A stretch of DNA of 64,000 nt from Chromobacterium vaccinii (GCF_000971335.1 NZ_JZJL01000011.1:51513-115512), one strand, 5' to 3'; counted from the stretch's first letter, positions 32,098 through 41,738 are shown. Made by a program: numbers and translations. Notes: generated by a model from the sequence alone, not told the origin.

Positions 32098-32796
32098 ATG
32101 AGCAAAACCGACAAGCAGGGCCAGTGGGAAGCCGTGTCGCAGCGTATCCGCTATCGTCTGCAAAAGGCGGGAGCGCGCTTCCACGCCAACGACAATATTT
32201 CGGCCTTCATCGAGGAGGGCGAGCTGGACGAGTTGCAGGAAGAGGTGCAGGCCAAGTTGAGAGGCGTGCTGGAAAGCCTGGTGATCGATACCGCGAATGA
32301 TCACAATACCCAGGACACCGCCAAGCGAGTGGCGAAGATGTTCGTGCGCGAGGTGTTCCGCGGACGTTACGTTTCCATGCCGGCCAGCACCGAGTTTCCG
32401 AATGTCGAGCATCTGAACGAATTGATGATCATCGGCCCGATCACGGTGCGCAGCGCCTGCTCGCACCATCTATGCCCCATCATTGGCAGAGTCTGGGTGG
32501 GCGTGCTGCCCAATGAGCATTCGAATCTGATCGGCTTGTCCAAATACGTTCGCCTGATCGATTGGATCATGACCAGGCCGCAGATACAGGAAGAGGCGGT
32601 TTCGCAGATCGCCGAACTGTTGATGAAGAAACTGCACCCCGATGGCTTGGCCATCGTGATGGAGGCCGATCACTTCTGCATGCATTGGCGCGGCGTGAAG
32701 GACAGCAACAGCAAGATGACCAATAGCGTGATGCGCGGCGCCTTCCTGACCAACCCGGATCTGCGCAAGGAATTCCTTTCCCTGATGCACAAGTGA
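32098..32796 (+). CDS. folE: GTP cyclohydrolase I (divergent FolE)
   Basis: A 232-residue GTP cyclohydrolase I, first enzyme of folate and tetrahydropterin synthesis. The zinc and active-site region reads RSACSHHLCPIIGRVWVGVLPN, followed by LIGLSKYVRLIDWIMTRPQIQE and HFCMHWRGVKD. Cys and His zinc ligands are kept, but the Glu of the common CEHH motif is Ser (CSHH), and the C-terminal part differs from the enteric enzyme. It may be a second, pterin-specific paralogue. phhB, which recycles tetrahydrobiopterin, lies 3 kb downstream. An FKBP gene follows 34 bases later. Confidence 0.88.
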   Translation: MSKTDKQGQWEAVSQRIRYRLQKAGARFHANDNISAFIEEGELDELQEEVQAKLRGVLESLVIDTANDHNTQDTAKRVAKMFVREVFRGRYVSMPASTEFPNVEHLNELMIIGPITVRSACSHHLCPIIGRVWVGVLPNEHSNLIGLSKYVRLIDWIMTRPQIQEEAVSQIAELLMKKLHPDGLAIVMEADHFCMHWRGVKDSNSKMTNSVMRGAFLTNPDLRKEFLSLMHK

Positions 32797-32830
32797 GGAC
32801 TCGGCGCTGCCGGTATCCCGCGTATTTACG

Positions 32831-33250
32831 ATGAAAGAGCCTATGTTTCCTTATCGAATGATTCCTGCCCTGGTTTTGTCCATATGCGCGGCGGCGGCGA
32901 TGGCCGAGCCGGCTTCGCAAACCTTGCCTTCCGGCGTGAAGGTCGAAGTATTGGTGCCCGGAAAGGGCGCCAAGCCTTCGACCAGCGACACCGTCAAGGT
33001 GAACTATCGCGGCACATTCAAGGACGGCAAGGAGTTTGACAGCTCCTACAAGAACGGCGGCCCGATCAGCTTCCCGCTGAACCGCGTGATTCCCTGCTGG
33101 ACCCAGGGCGTCAGCGCGCTGACGGTGGGCAGCAAGGCCAAGCTGTCTTGCCCGGCCAATACCGCCTACGGCAGCCGCGGCGTGCCGGGCGTGATTCCGC
33201 CGAATACGCCGCTGTATTTTGAAGTGGAGCTGCTCTCCATTCAGAAGTGA
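32831..33250 (+). CDS. Exported FKBP-type peptidyl-prolyl isomerase
   Basis: A 139-residue protein with a signal peptide (LVLSICAAAAMAEPA, cleavage near residue 25) and a single FKBP domain: VKVNYRGTFKDGKEFDSSYKNGGP, FPLNRVIPCWTQGVSALTVG and PANTAYGSRGVPGVIPPNTPLYFEVELLSI. It lacks the N-terminal dimerisation domain of FkpA/Mip, so it is a minimal periplasmic isomerase. Start may be 32831 or the ATG 12 bases later. A strong terminator follows. Confidence 0.93.
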   Translation: MKEPMFPYRMIPALVLSICAAAAMAEPASQTLPSGVKVEVLVPGKGAKPSTSDTVKVNYRGTFKDGKEFDSSYKNGGPISFPLNRVIPCWTQGVSALTVGSKAKLSCPANTAYGSRGVPGVIPPNTPLYFEVELLSIQK

Positions 33251-33265
33251 CCAGCCGAACATGAA

Positions 33266-33297
33266 AACAGGCCCGAAACTCCGGGCCTGTTTTTTTT
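33266..33297 (+). terminator. Rho-independent terminator after the FKBP gene
   Basis: ACAGGCCCG and CGGGCCTGT pair around AAACTC and are followed by eight T. It lies between convergent genes and the A run upstream lets it work on the minus strand too. Confidence 0.92.
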
Positions 33298-33313
33298 GAG
33301 TTCGGCCAAGCTT

Positions 33314-33808
33314 TCAACCGGCTTGGTCGAACAGCTTGGCAAGCGGCTCGACGATGCGTTCCAGATAGCGCGCATCGGTTTGGTCGAAGCTGCCCAGCTG
33401 ATCGGAATCGACATCCAGCACAGCCACGACCACGTCTGCGGCGTTGCGGATGGGCACCACCACTTCGGAGCGGGCGCTCGAGGAGCAGGCGATGTGCCCG
33501 GGAAAAGCGTCGACATCATCCACCAGCAGCGTGCGATTCTGCGCCCAGGCGCTGCCGCAGACGCCGCGACCATGCGGTATGCGAGTGCAGGCGATCGGCC
33601 CCTGGAACGGCCCCAGAACCAGCTGCTCGCCCTTGACCAGATAAAAGCCGGTCCACAACCAGCCGAAGGTCGAAGCCAGCGCGGCGGACAGATTGGCCAG
33701 CGCGGCGACAACGTCGGTTTCGCCCATGATCAGCGCATGAGCTTGCGGCAGCAGGGCCTGGTATTTCTCTTCCTTGCTGTCGCCTTCGATGATGAGGTTT
33801 TCTGCCAT
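33314..33808 (-). CDS. msrC: Free methionine-(R)-sulfoxide reductase (GAF domain)
   Basis: A 164-residue single GAF-domain protein of the fRMsr type that reduces free methionine R-sulfoxide. The family cysteines are in GRGVCGSAW and HIACSSSARSEVVVPI, with FGWLWTGFYLVKGEQLVLGPFQG at the start of the domain. It has its own promoter region (33809-33869) and converges with the FKBP gene. Function rests on motif match. Confidence 0.92.
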   Translation of the reverse strand: MAENLIIEGDSKEEKYQALLPQAHALIMGETDVVAALANLSAALASTFGWLWTGFYLVKGEQLVLGPFQGPIACTRIPHGRGVCGSAWAQNRTLLVDDVDAFPGHIACSSSARSEVVVPIRNAADVVVAVLDVDSDQLGSFDQTDARYLERIVEPLAKLFDQAG

Positions 33809-33869
33809 GGAGGGTGTTCATTACTTGGGAGTAAGTGCGGGCTGGACAGCATACACCATGCCGGGCACG

Positions 33870-33897
33870 AAAAGAAAACGCCGCCCGGGCGGCGGCG
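33870..33897 (-). terminator. Rho-independent terminator after phaB
   Basis: On the minus strand CGCCGCC and GGCGGCG form a stem (the core CCGCCCGGGCGG is a perfect palindrome) followed by TTTTCTTTT. Confidence 0.8.
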
Positions 33898-33925
33898 CGA
33901 ACAGTATTGCGGAGCCATGGCGGGC

Positions 33926-34666
33926 TTACATCATGTGCTGGCCGCCATTCATTGCGATATTGCTGCCGGTAATGAAGCCGGCGTTGTCAGAGCAGAGGAA
34001 GGTGACCAGAGCGGCGATTTCTTCCGGACGGCCAAGGCGGCCCACCGGAATCTGGGCCACGATCTTGTTGCGCACATCCTCGGGCACAGCCATCACCATC
34101 TCGGTGGCGATATATCCGGGAGAGATGGTGTTGACGGTCACGCCTTTTTTGGCCACTTCCTGGGCCAGCGCCATCGTGAAGCCGTGCATGCCGGCCTTGG
34201 CCGCGGAGTAGTTGGTCTGGCCGAACTGCCCCTTCTGGCCATTGATGGACGAGATATTGATGATGCGGCCGAAACCTGCCTCCAGCATATTGTCCAGCAC
34301 CGGCTTGGTCATGTTGAACACCGAATCCAGATTGGTGCGGATCACGGCATCCCAATCATCCTTGCTCTGCTTTTTGAAACTGGCGTCGCGGGTGATGCCG
34401 GCGTTGTTGACCAGAATGCCCACCTGGCCAACATCTTTGGATATGCGCGCGATCACTTCCTGGCAGGCGGCGAAGTCGGTAACGTCGCATTGGTAGCTGT
34501 GGATGTCGCTGAAACCCAGCCCCTTCATGTCGGCATGCCAGGCGGACTCCCGGCCCGGCTTGCTGTAGGTGGTCACCACGGTATATCCCGCTTCAGCCAA
34601 GGCCTTGCAGATGGAGGTTCCAATGCCCCCCATGCCTCCGGTGACTAGTGCAATCCTTTTCGTCAT
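33926..34666 (-). CDS. phaB: Acetoacetyl-CoA reductase
   Basis: A 246-residue short-chain dehydrogenase that reduces acetoacetyl-CoA to (R)-3-hydroxybutyryl-CoA with NADPH for polyhydroxyalkanoate synthesis. The coenzyme motif is VTGGMGGIGTSI, NNAG follows, and the catalytic triad is in INISSINGQKGQFGQTNYSAAKAG (Ser, Tyr-x-x-x-Lys). FGQTNYSAAKAGMHGFTMALAQE is PhaB-specific in character. GAGGAG precedes the ATG at 34666. No phaA or phaC is in the window, so the pathway genes are scattered. Confidence 0.94.
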   Translation of the reverse strand: MTKRIALVTGGMGGIGTSICKALAEAGYTVVTTYSKPGRESAWHADMKGLGFSDIHSYQCDVTDFAACQEVIARISKDVGQVGILVNNAGITRDASFKKQSKDDWDAVIRTNLDSVFNMTKPVLDNMLEAGFGRIINISSINGQKGQFGQTNYSAAKAGMHGFTMALAQEVAKKGVTVNTISPGYIATEMVMAVPEDVRNKIVAQIPVGRLGRPEEIAALVTFLCSDNAGFITGSNIAMNGGQHMM

Positions 34667-34748
34667 GATGCTGGCTCCTCTGTCGGGTTTGGAATCTATG
34701 CTTGAATTATCTTTACTTCCTTTTGTTACAGAATATGCAGGGTGCCAT

Positions 34749-34784
34749 AAAAAGTAAATAAATAGCATGTGCTACTTTATTTAC
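34749..34784 (-). terminator. AT-rich terminator hairpin after rsgA
   Basis: On the minus strand GTAAATAAAGTAGCA pairs with TGCTATTTATTTAC (one bulged base) and is followed by five T. The stem is unusually AT-rich for this genome but long. It ends the M48-phhB-rsgA unit just upstream of the phaB promoter region. Confidence 0.75.
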
Positions 34785-34790
34785 AATGCT

Positions 34791-35654
34791 TTAGCTTAGT
34801 TCCCGGCTGAGCCTTTGCAGCAGATCCAGTCTATGCTTGGAGATTGCGCCCTGTTCTGCAGCCGTAATGATTGCACAATTGGGCTCGACGCAATGCGAAC
34901 AGTTATGGAAGCGACACTGGCCAATATACCTGCGCATTTCGGGAAAATAGTGAATTAAATCCGGGGATTTCAGATGTTTCAAGCCAAATTCCTGCAATCC
35001 CGGAGAGTCGATCAGATGACTGTTTTCGTCGAGATGGTACAGGGCCGCGTGGGTGGTGGTGTGCCGGCCGGAATCCAGCGCTTCCGAGATGTCGCCGATG
35101 CGGGCGTTGGCCTCGGGCAGCAGCGCGTTGGTCAGCGTGGATTTGCCCATGCCGGACTGGCCTACCAACACGCTGGTATGCCCGCTGAGCAAGGGTTTCA
35201 GCGGTGAGAAGTCCTGTTTGGCCGACAATGTGACCAGCTTGTAACCCAGGTTCACATAGAGTTGCAATTTTCCCAGCAGCGCCGCGGTTTCCGGCAGGTC
35301 GCTCTTGTTGACCACGATGATGGGGTCGATGTCTCCGGCCTCCGCCGCGATCAGGCAGCGCCCCAGCAGTTCCTCATTGGGCGTGGGCACGGCGGCGATC
35401 ACGAACAGGATGCGCGTGACGTTGGCCGCGATCTTCTTGGCTTTCCAGTCGTCCTGGCGATAGAGCAGGCTGCGGCGCTCATGCGCGCGCTCGATCACCG
35501 CCTGCTCGCGATTCTGGATCAGGATGTCGACGATGTCGCCGCAGGCATAATCGACGCGCTTGCCGCGGGTGGTGCAATCGAAAGTCTGGCCATCCGCTTC
35601 CACGATGAAGCGCCGGCCGTGGCTGCGTATGATTTGTCCGGTGCTGGCTGTCAT
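34791..35654 (-). CDS. rsgA: Ribosome small subunit-dependent GTPase A
   Basis: A 287-residue circularly permuted GTPase that assists late 30S assembly. After the N-terminal OB fold come VNKSDLP (G4), GQSGMGKSTLTNALLP (G1) and LIDSPGLQEFG (G3) in permuted order, then a zinc-binding region with CRFHNCSHCVEPNCA. ATGA overlap (35651-35654) links it to phhB. Confidence 0.96.
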   Translation of the reverse strand: MTASTGQIIRSHGRRFIVEADGQTFDCTTRGKRVDYACGDIVDILIQNREQAVIERAHERRSLLYRQDDWKAKKIAANVTRILFVIAAVPTPNEELLGRCLIAAEAGDIDPIIVVNKSDLPETAALLGKLQLYVNLGYKLVTLSAKQDFSPLKPLLSGHTSVLVGQSGMGKSTLTNALLPEANARIGDISEALDSGRHTTTHAALYHLDENSHLIDSPGLQEFGLKHLKSPDLIHYFPEMRRYIGQCRFHNCSHCVEPNCAIITAAEQGAISKHRLDLLQRLSRELS

Positions 35655-35977
35655 GGGCGGCGGAACAGGGCTTCGGTCTTGGCCGCGCAGATGAAGTCGT
35701 TGAGGGTCAGGCCGCCGGCGTCGTGGGTGCTGAAATTCACCACCGCGCGATTGTAGTGGACCGACATGTCCGGATGATGATCTTCCTGGTTGGCGATCCA
35801 GGCCAGGGCGTTCACGAAGGCCATGGTTTCATGGTAGTTGGCGAAGCGGTAGGTCTTGCGCAGCTCGATGCCGTCGATTTCCCAGTCCGGCAGCGTGGAC
35901 AGCAACTGCTTGACGGTATTGTCGGCCAGCGGGCTTTGGCCGTGTTGCGGGGTGCAGGAGAGCTCCAGCAGGTTCAT
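35651..35977 (-). CDS. phhB: 4a-hydroxytetrahydrobiopterin dehydratase
   Basis: A 108-residue pterin-4a-carbinolamine dehydratase. LPDWEIDGIELRKTYRF, NQEDHHPDMSVHYNRAVVNF (HHPD active-site motif) and GGLTLNDFICAAKTE are family marks. It recycles the pterin cofactor of phenylalanine hydroxylase. ATGA overlaps join it to the M48 protease upstream and rsgA downstream. Confidence 0.95.
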   Translation of the reverse strand: MNLLELSCTPQHGQSPLADNTVKQLLSTLPDWEIDGIELRKTYRFANYHETMAFVNALAWIANQEDHHPDMSVHYNRAVVNFSTHDAGGLTLNDFICAAKTEALFRRP

Positions 35978-37221
35978 GCCTGATTTCCTTTCAGATGTTG
36001 AATGCGCAGCGCCGCGGGCGGGTGCGAATCGTAGAAGGCGGAATGGACGGGGTCCGGCGTCAGCGTGGACGCGTTGTCGCGGTACAGTTTGACCAGCGCG
36101 CTGACCAGATCCTCCGCCCGGGTCTGTTCCGACGCGAAATCGTCGGCCTCGTATTCGTGCACGCGCGACATCCGGCTGGACAGCGGCGTCAGCGGGAAGG
36201 TGAAGGCCGGCGTGGCGGTGAAGAACAGGATCAGGGCCATCGCGGTGCTGGGCGCGGCGACGCCGAGGCCGGCATAGAACCAGGGAGCGTGCAGCAGCTG
36301 GCCCAGCAGCCACAGCAAGGCCAGCGACAGCGCGAACGCCATGGCGATGCGCTTGACGATGTGGCGGCGTTTGAAATGGCCCAGCTCATGCGCCAGCACG
36401 GCTTCGATTTCGGCGTGGCTGAGCTGGGACAGCAAAGTATCGAAGAATACGATGCGTTTGGCTGCGCCGAAGCCGGTGAAATAGGCGTTGCCGTGGCTGG
36501 AGCGGCGCGATCCATCCATCACGAACACGCCCTGGCTCTTGAAGCCGGCGCGCTGCAGCAGCGCCTCGATCCGCGCCTTGAGCGCCTCGTCTTCAAGCGG
36601 CTTGAATTTGTTGAACAGCGGCGCGATCAGCGTCGGATACAGCGCCACCATCAGGAGCTGGAAGCCGGACCAGACCAGCCATACCCACAGCCACCACAAG
36701 GGGCCTGATATCTCCATCAGCCACAGCACCAGCGCCAGCAGCGGCAGACCGATCGCGGCGCCGATCAGGGTGCCTTTGACCATATCGGCCATGAACAGCG
36801 CGAATGTGGTCTTGTTGAAGCCATACCGGCTTTCGATCCCAAAGGTGCCGTACAGGGTGAACGGCAGCGAGACCAGGCTGCTGATCACCGCGACGGCCAC
36901 GATCAACGCCATGCCCGACGAAAGCGGACTGGCGAACCATTCCATGCTGTGGACGGCCAGCCATTGCAGTCCGCCGCCGAAAGTGAACGCCGCGATCAGC
37001 GCAGTGTCCACCCAGGCGGACAACAGGCCGAGCCGGGTCTTGGCGACGGTATAGTCGGCGGCATGGCGGTGCTGCTCCAGGGTGATGCTGTCGCGGAAGG
37101 CTGCCGGGACCTGGACGCGGTGGCGCGATACATGGCGGATGTGGCGCCAGCCCAGCCACAATTTCAGGCACAGCGTCAGCGTCAGCGCGGCGGCGAACAG
37201 CAAGGAAAAGGCGTCGATCAT
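35974..37221 (-). CDS. M48-family (Ste24-like) membrane metalloprotease
   Basis: A 415-residue multi-pass protease of the CAAX prenyl protease 1/Ste24 type. About seven membrane segments; the zinc motif is VLAHELGHFKRRH near residue 275 and the third ligand Glu lies in HEYEADDFAS. GFGAAKRIVFFDTLL and GSRRSSHGNAYF are family-specific. Bacterial members probably process or degrade membrane proteins. It is head of the M48-phhB-rsgA operon and divergent from orn. Confidence 0.94.
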   Translation of the reverse strand: MIDAFSLLFAAALTLTLCLKLWLGWRHIRHVSRHRVQVPAAFRDSITLEQHRHAADYTVAKTRLGLLSAWVDTALIAAFTFGGGLQWLAVHSMEWFASPLSSGMALIVAVAVISSLVSLPFTLYGTFGIESRYGFNKTTFALFMADMVKGTLIGAAIGLPLLALVLWLMEISGPLWWLWVWLVWSGFQLLMVALYPTLIAPLFNKFKPLEDEALKARIEALLQRAGFKSQGVFVMDGSRRSSHGNAYFTGFGAAKRIVFFDTLLSQLSHAEIEAVLAHELGHFKRRHIVKRIAMAFALSLALLWLLGQLLHAPWFYAGLGVAAPSTAMALILFFTATPAFTFPLTPLSSRMSRVHEYEADDFASEQTRAEDLVSALVKLYRDNASTLTPDPVHSAFYDSHPPAALRIQHLKGNQA

Positions 37222-37294
37222 GGATGTCCGTATGGAGTTTGCCGACGGCGCGGCAATGAAGGAAAATGGCAGGGTTTTCTAAAGATTGGCTAGT

Positions 37295-37840
37295 ATGGCA
37301 CAAGATACCAATAACCTCATCTGGCTCGACATGGAGATGACGGGCCTGAATCCGGATCAGGACCGCATCATCGAAGTGGCGATGATCGTAACCGACAGCA
37401 ATCTGAACGTCCTGGCGGAATCCCCGGTACTGGTGATTCACCAGCCGGACGCCATCCTGGACGGCATGGATGACTGGAACAAGAATACCCACGGCAAGAG
37501 CGGCCTGATCGAGAAAGTGAAGAATTCCACGGTCAGCGAGACGGAAGCCGAGCAGCGGCTGCTGGATTTCATGGCGCAGTACATCCCGGAACGCGTGACG
37601 CCGATGTGCGGCAACACCATCCATCAGGATCGCCGCTTCATGGCGCGCTGGATGCCGCGGCTGGAGGCTTACTTCCATTACCGCAATCTGGACGTATCCA
37701 CCCTGAAGGAGTTGTGCAAGCGCTGGCGCCCGGAACTCGCCAAGGGAGTGGTCAAGCGCGGCAAGCACGAAGCGCTGGCCGACATCCTGGAGTCGATCGA
37801 GGAAATGCGCTACTACCGCGAGCACTTCCTCAAGGTATAA
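37295..37840 (+). CDS. orn: Oligoribonuclease
   Basis: A 181-residue DEDDh 3'-5' exonuclease that degrades di- to short oligoribonucleotides, including pGpG from c-di-GMP breakdown. [21 protein letters not shown] holds the first acidic pair, [17 protein letters not shown] the third residue and [17 protein letters not shown] the His-Asp end. Start ATG at 37295 (MAQDTNN) is preferred to the TTG three codons earlier. Confidence 0.97.
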   Translation: MAQDTNNLIWLDMEMTGLNPDQDRIIEVAMIVTDSNLNVLAESPVLVIHQPDAILDGMDDWNKNTHGKSGLIEKVKNSTVSETEAEQRLLDFMAQYIPERVTPMCGNTIHQDRRFMARWMPRLEAYFHYRNLDVSTLKELCKRWRPELAKGVVKRGKHEALADILESIEEMRYYREHFLKV

Positions 37841-37854
37841 GCCCCGCCGCGACG

Positions 37855-37880
37855 AGCCGGCTCCAATGGGCCGGCTTTTT
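37855..37880 (+). terminator. Terminator after orn
   Basis: AGCCGGC and GCCGGCT pair around an eight-base loop and are followed by TTTTC. It lies between orn and pgi. Confidence 0.75.
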
Positions 37881-37912
37881 CACATTCACCTTGTATTCCA
37901 TTGGCAGGAAAC

Positions 37913-39565
37913 ATGGCCGCACATCGCCACATCGACATCAACTCCACCCAGGTCTGGGCCAGGCTGCATCAGCATCAGCGCGCGACGCGCCACATGCACA
38001 TGCGCGAGCTGTTCGAACTGGACCCGCAGCGGTTCCAGCGGTTTTCGCTGGAGCTGGACGGTTTGTTGCTGGATTATTCGAAAAACCGCATCACGGAACG
38101 CACGCTGGAGTTGTTGTTCGAGCTGGCGAACAAGGCGGATCTGCGGAGCTGGATGGACCGGATGCGCCGCGGCGAGCGCATCAACGTCAGCGAAGACCGG
38201 TCGGTATTGCATACCGCCTTGCGTCTGCCCGTCGGCGCGCAGCTGAGCCTGGATGGGCGCGACGTGGCGGCCGATGTGCATCAGGTATTGGCGAGGCTCA
38301 AGGATTTCAGCGAGCAGGTGAGGGATGGCCGCTGGCAGGGGTTCGCCGGCCAGCGGATTCGCGACGTGGTCAATCTCGGCATCGGCGGTTCGGATCTGGG
38401 ACCGCTGGTGGCGGCTGACGCGCTGGCCGCGTATGGCCATCCAGAGCTTAAGGTGCACTTCGTGTCCAACGTCGACGGCCAGCATCTGGCGCGAACGTTG
38501 CGGGAGCTGGACCCGGCCACCACGCTGTTCATCATCGCGTCCAAGTCCTTCACCACACCGGAAACCCTGTTGAACGCCCAGGCCGCCCGCGCCTGGTTTC
38601 TGCAGGCGGGCGCCGAAGAGGATATCGCCAGGCATTTCGTCGCGGTTTCCACCAACGAGCCGGCGGTGCGGGCCTTCGGCATCGATCCGCAGCACATGTT
38701 CGGTTTCTGGGACTGGGTTGGCGGCCGCTACTCGGTCTGGTCGGCGATCGGCCTGCCGGTGATGCTATCCATCGGCTATGACAATTTCCGCGCCTTTCTG
38801 GACGGCGGCCACGCGATGGACAAGCATTTCTTCGAGTCGCCGTTCGAGGCCAATATGCCGGTGCTGCTGGCGCTGATCGGCATCTGGTACAACACCTTCT
38901 ACCGGGCGCATACTCATGCCATCATGCCCTATGATCATGGCCTGCGCCGCCTGCCGGCCCATATCCAGCAGTTGGACATGGAATCCAACGGCAAGCGGGT
39001 GGGTCGCCTGGGCGAGGCTTTGGATTTCGACACCGGCCCGGTGATCTGGGGCGAGGAGGGCGCCAACAGCCAGCATGCGTTCTTCCAGCTGCTGCATCAG
39101 GGCACCCGGCTGGTGCCCTGTGATTTCATTCTTCCTCTGAACAGCCATTATCCGCTGGGCAATCAGCATGACGTGCTGGTCGCCAACTGCCTGGCTCAGA
39201 CCGAGGCGCTGATGCGCGGCAAGAACGAAGCCGAGGCGATGCAGGAGCTGGGCCATTTGTCCGGCGAGCAATTGGACATGCTGCTGCCGCAAAAACTGTT
39301 TCCGGGCAACCAGCCATCCAATACGCTGGCGCTGGACAGGGTCACGCCGTACAGCATGGGCATGCTGATGGCGCTTTACGAGCACAAGGTGTTCGTGCAA
39401 GGAGTGATCTGGGGCATCAATTCCTTCGATCAATGGGGCGTCGAGTACGGCAAACAGCTGGCGCGGCGCATGCTGCCGGAGCTGTCCGGCGATACCGGCG
39501 CGCTGGGGCACGACAGTTCCACCAACGGCCTGATCCGACATTACAGGGAACGCCATGGCAAATAG
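37913..39565 (+). CDS. pgi: Glucose-6-phosphate isomerase
   Basis: A 550-residue phosphoglucose isomerase. [12 protein letters not shown], the SIS-type [34 protein letters not shown] (with catalytic Glu further on), and [18 protein letters not shown] plus [18 protein letters not shown] mark the active site. The ATG at 37913 has GGCAGGAA before it. The end overlaps the next gene by 11 bases. Confidence 0.97.
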   Translation: MAAHRHIDINSTQVWARLHQHQRATRHMHMRELFELDPQRFQRFSLELDGLLLDYSKNRITERTLELLFELANKADLRSWMDRMRRGERINVSEDRSVLHTALRLPVGAQLSLDGRDVAADVHQVLARLKDFSEQVRDGRWQGFAGQRIRDVVNLGIGGSDLGPLVAADALAAYGHPELKVHFVSNVDGQHLARTLRELDPATTLFIIASKSFTTPETLLNAQAARAWFLQAGAEEDIARHFVAVSTNEPAVRAFGIDPQHMFGFWDWVGGRYSVWSAIGLPVMLSIGYDNFRAFLDGGHAMDKHFFESPFEANMPVLLALIGIWYNTFYRAHTHAIMPYDHGLRRLPAHIQQLDMESNGKRVGRLGEALDFDTGPVIWGEEGANSQHAFFQLLHQGTRLVPCDFILPLNSHYPLGNQHDVLVANCLAQTEALMRGKNEAEAMQELGHLSGEQLDMLLPQKLFPGNQPSNTLALDRVTPYSMGMLMALYEHKVFVQGVIWGINSFDQWGVEYGKQLARRMLPELSGDTGALGHDSSTNGLIRHYRERHGK

Positions 39566-40055
39566 CAGACAATTGGCCGCCGAGCTCGGCGCCGCCTTGC
39601 TGGCGCGGGGCGAGAGCGTCTCCACCGCGGAATCCTGCACCGGCGGCATGATTGCGGCCGCCATCACCGATGTTCCAGGCAGTTCCGGCTGGTTCAGCCA
39701 TGGCGTGGTCAGCTATGGCAACCAGGCCAAGCAGCAGTTGTTGAAAGTGCAGGCTTCGTCGCTGATGGATCATGGCGCGGTCAGCGAGCGGGTGGTCAGG
39801 GAGATGGCCGCCGGCGCGCAGGCGCTGGCCAACGCCGACTGGGCGGTGGCGGTATCCGGCATCGCCGGGCCAGGCGGCGGCTCGCCAGACAAGCCGGTTG
39901 GCTTGGTATGGCTGGCCATCGCGCACCCGGGCGGGCAAACCGAAGCCTGGAGCCGGCACTTCACCGGCGACCGCCAGGCGGTGCGCCAGCAAACGATGGA
40001 GGAGGCGCTGGCTCAGCTGCTGGATCGCGTCCACGCGGGCGCGTCCCAGGCCTGA
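39555..40055 (+). CDS. pncC: Nicotinamide-nucleotide amidohydrolase (CinA C-terminal domain family)
   Basis: A 166-residue stand-alone CinA-type domain that deamidates NMN in pyridine-nucleotide recycling. [39 protein letters not shown] and [21 protein letters not shown] are the PncC motifs. It overlaps pgi by 11 bases and is thus translated from the same message. Confidence 0.95.
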   Translation: MANSRQLAAELGAALLARGESVSTAESCTGGMIAAAITDVPGSSGWFSHGVVSYGNQAKQQLLKVQASSLMDHGAVSERVVREMAAGAQALANADWAVAVSGIAGPGGGSPDKPVGLVWLAIAHPGGQTEAWSRHFTGDRQAVRQQTMEEALAQLLDRVHAGASQA

Positions 40056-40082
40056 GTCCGAATACCCGGCAGCTGGAGACAT

Positions 40083-40814
40083 ATGGAGTTATACGCTTTT
40101 CCCGCGCTGGCGATTTTGTTCGTCGGCATCTTTACCCGCGAAGTTATCGCGCCTGCGTCGAAAAACCGCTGCGACCGGCGCTGGCTGCTGATGGCCGGCG
40201 CGCTGGGCGCCTGCACGGCGGCGGTCACGCTCGCGCTGGGCTATTTGTTTTCCGCCCAGATTGGCAGAGCGGCTTTGATTCCGGCCGCGCGCGACTGGCC
40301 GGACATCTTAGTGGGAGCAGCCAGCTTCCTGCTGACCAGCTTCGTCTTTTATTGGTGGCATCGCGCGACGCATGCTTCGGATTGGCTTTGGCGCGTGTTC
40401 CACCAGCTTCACCACAGCCCGGGGCGGGTGGAGGCGCTGACTGCGTTTTACGCCCACCCGCTGGACTCGGCCGCGGCGGTGCTGATCAGCGCCTTTTCCA
40501 GCTATCTGGCGTTGGGGGCTTCGCCCGTCGCCGCCGCATGGGCGCTGTTCTTCACCAGCGCTTTCGATCTGTTTCTGCACGGCGACATGAATACCCCGCG
40601 CTGGCTCGGTTATTTTTGCCAGCGTCCGGAGATGCATACCGTTCACCACGCTCACGGCCATCATGCGCAGAATTACGGCCTGCCGCTATGGGACTTGATA
40701 TTCGGCACCTGGAGCAATCCAGAGAGAAGAGTGGAGCGGCTCGGCTTTGATGAGGACAAGGCCGACGACATCCAGGCTATGTTGCTGTGCCGGGATGTGC
40801 ATAAGGGAGGTTAG
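40083..40814 (+). CDS. Sterol desaturase/fatty acid hydroxylase-family membrane protein
   Basis: A 243-residue membrane di-iron oxygenase. The three histidine clusters are present: HRATH near residue 97, HQLHHS near 109 and HTVHHAHGHHAQNYG near 184. Four membrane segments surround them. Bacterial members hydroxylate or desaturate lipids, carotenoids or hopanoids; the substrate here is open. It follows pncC by 27 bases and converges on xerC. Confidence 0.9.
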   Translation: MELYAFPALAILFVGIFTREVIAPASKNRCDRRWLLMAGALGACTAAVTLALGYLFSAQIGRAALIPAARDWPDILVGAASFLLTSFVFYWWHRATHASDWLWRVFHQLHHSPGRVEALTAFYAHPLDSAAAVLISAFSSYLALGASPVAAAWALFFTSAFDLFLHGDMNTPRWLGYFCQRPEMHTVHHAHGHHAQNYGLPLWDLIFGTWSNPERRVERLGFDEDKADDIQAMLLCRDVHKGG

Positions 40815-40837
40815 TCCGAGGACCATTCGAGCAACGG

Positions 40838-41737
40838 CTAGGACGGTTCGCTGCCGTCCGGCTTGCCGCGCTTGCGCGCGCGCGGATGCGCGCCGTCGTA
40901 CACCTTGGCCAGATGCTGGAAATCCAGCGCCGTATAAATCTGGGTGCTGGACAGATTGGCATGGCCCAGCAATTCTTGCACCGCGCGCAGATCGCCGGAT
41001 GATTGCAGCAGGTGGGAGGCGAACGAGTGCCGCAGCATGTGCGGGTGGACATGCTGGCTGGCGCCGGTCTTGATCGCCCAGTCGCGCAGGCGCTTCTCAA
41101 TCTGGCGGCCGCCCAGCCGCCGGCCGTGCCGCCCCAGGAACAGCGCGCTCTCGTCCGGATCGGCGGGGCGTTCAGCAAGCCAGATCCGCAGCCGACTCAT
41201 AGCCTCGGCGCCGATCGGAGCCAACCTTTCCTTCCCGCCCTTGCCGCGTATCCGCAGCAGCTGGTCGGAAAAGTCCACATCATCCAGATTCAGCGCCACC
41301 GTTTCCGACAACCGCAGGCCACAGCTGTAGACCAGCTCGAAAATCGCGCGATCGCGGGCATCCAGGCCATCGTCGCCTTCTATCCTGTCCAGCAGCGCCG
41401 CGGCGCTGTCCACCGGCAAGGCCTTGGGCAGCAGCTTTTCCCGCTTGGGCGCGCGCAGTCCGGCGGCGGGGTTGTCTTCCCGTCCGCCATTCAACTGCAA
41501 CCAGTGGTAGAACTGCCGCCACGAGGATAACCGCCTGGCCAGGCTGCGGCCGCTCAGCCCCTCCGCATGCAGTTTGGCCAGCGCCTTGCGCAGGTCCGTT
41601 GGGGATGCCTCGCGCGCCTGCTTCGCCTGCAGCGTTTTTTGCAGCAGCTCGATATCCGCCTGGTAGGCGGCGAGCGTGTGCGGGCTGCGGCCGGCCACGG
41701 CCAGGTGGTCGATGAATCGGCGGATCAGCTCATCCAT
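40838..41737 (-). CDS. xerC: Tyrosine recombinase XerC
   Basis: A 299-residue site-specific recombinase that resolves chromosome dimers at dif with XerD. N-terminal SAM-like domain (residues 1-90), then SCGLRLSE (catalytic Arg), GKGGKERLAP, HPHMLRHSFASHLLQSSGDLRAVQELLGHANLSSTQIYTALDF (His, Arg, His, Tyr) and the XerC-like ending VYDGAHPRARKRG. It is cellular, not phage-type: no attachment repeats or phage genes adjoin. One base separates it from moxR. Confidence 0.94.
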   Translation of the reverse strand: MDELIRRFIDHLAVAGRSPHTLAAYQADIELLQKTLQAKQAREASPTDLRKALAKLHAEGLSGRSLARRLSSWRQFYHWLQLNGGREDNPAAGLRAPKREKLLPKALPVDSAAALLDRIEGDDGLDARDRAIFELVYSCGLRLSETVALNLDDVDFSDQLLRIRGKGGKERLAPIGAEAMSRLRIWLAERPADPDESALFLGRHGRRLGGRQIEKRLRDWAIKTGASQHVHPHMLRHSFASHLLQSSGDLRAVQELLGHANLSSTQIYTALDFQHLAKVYDGAHPRARKRGKPDGSEPS

Positions 41738-41738
41738 A

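Noticed and set aside
40838..41737. Integrase of a mobile element
   Set aside because: Sequence motifs and the VYDGAHPRARKRG ending are those of cellular XerC, and no attachment repeats, tRNA or phage genes are nearby.
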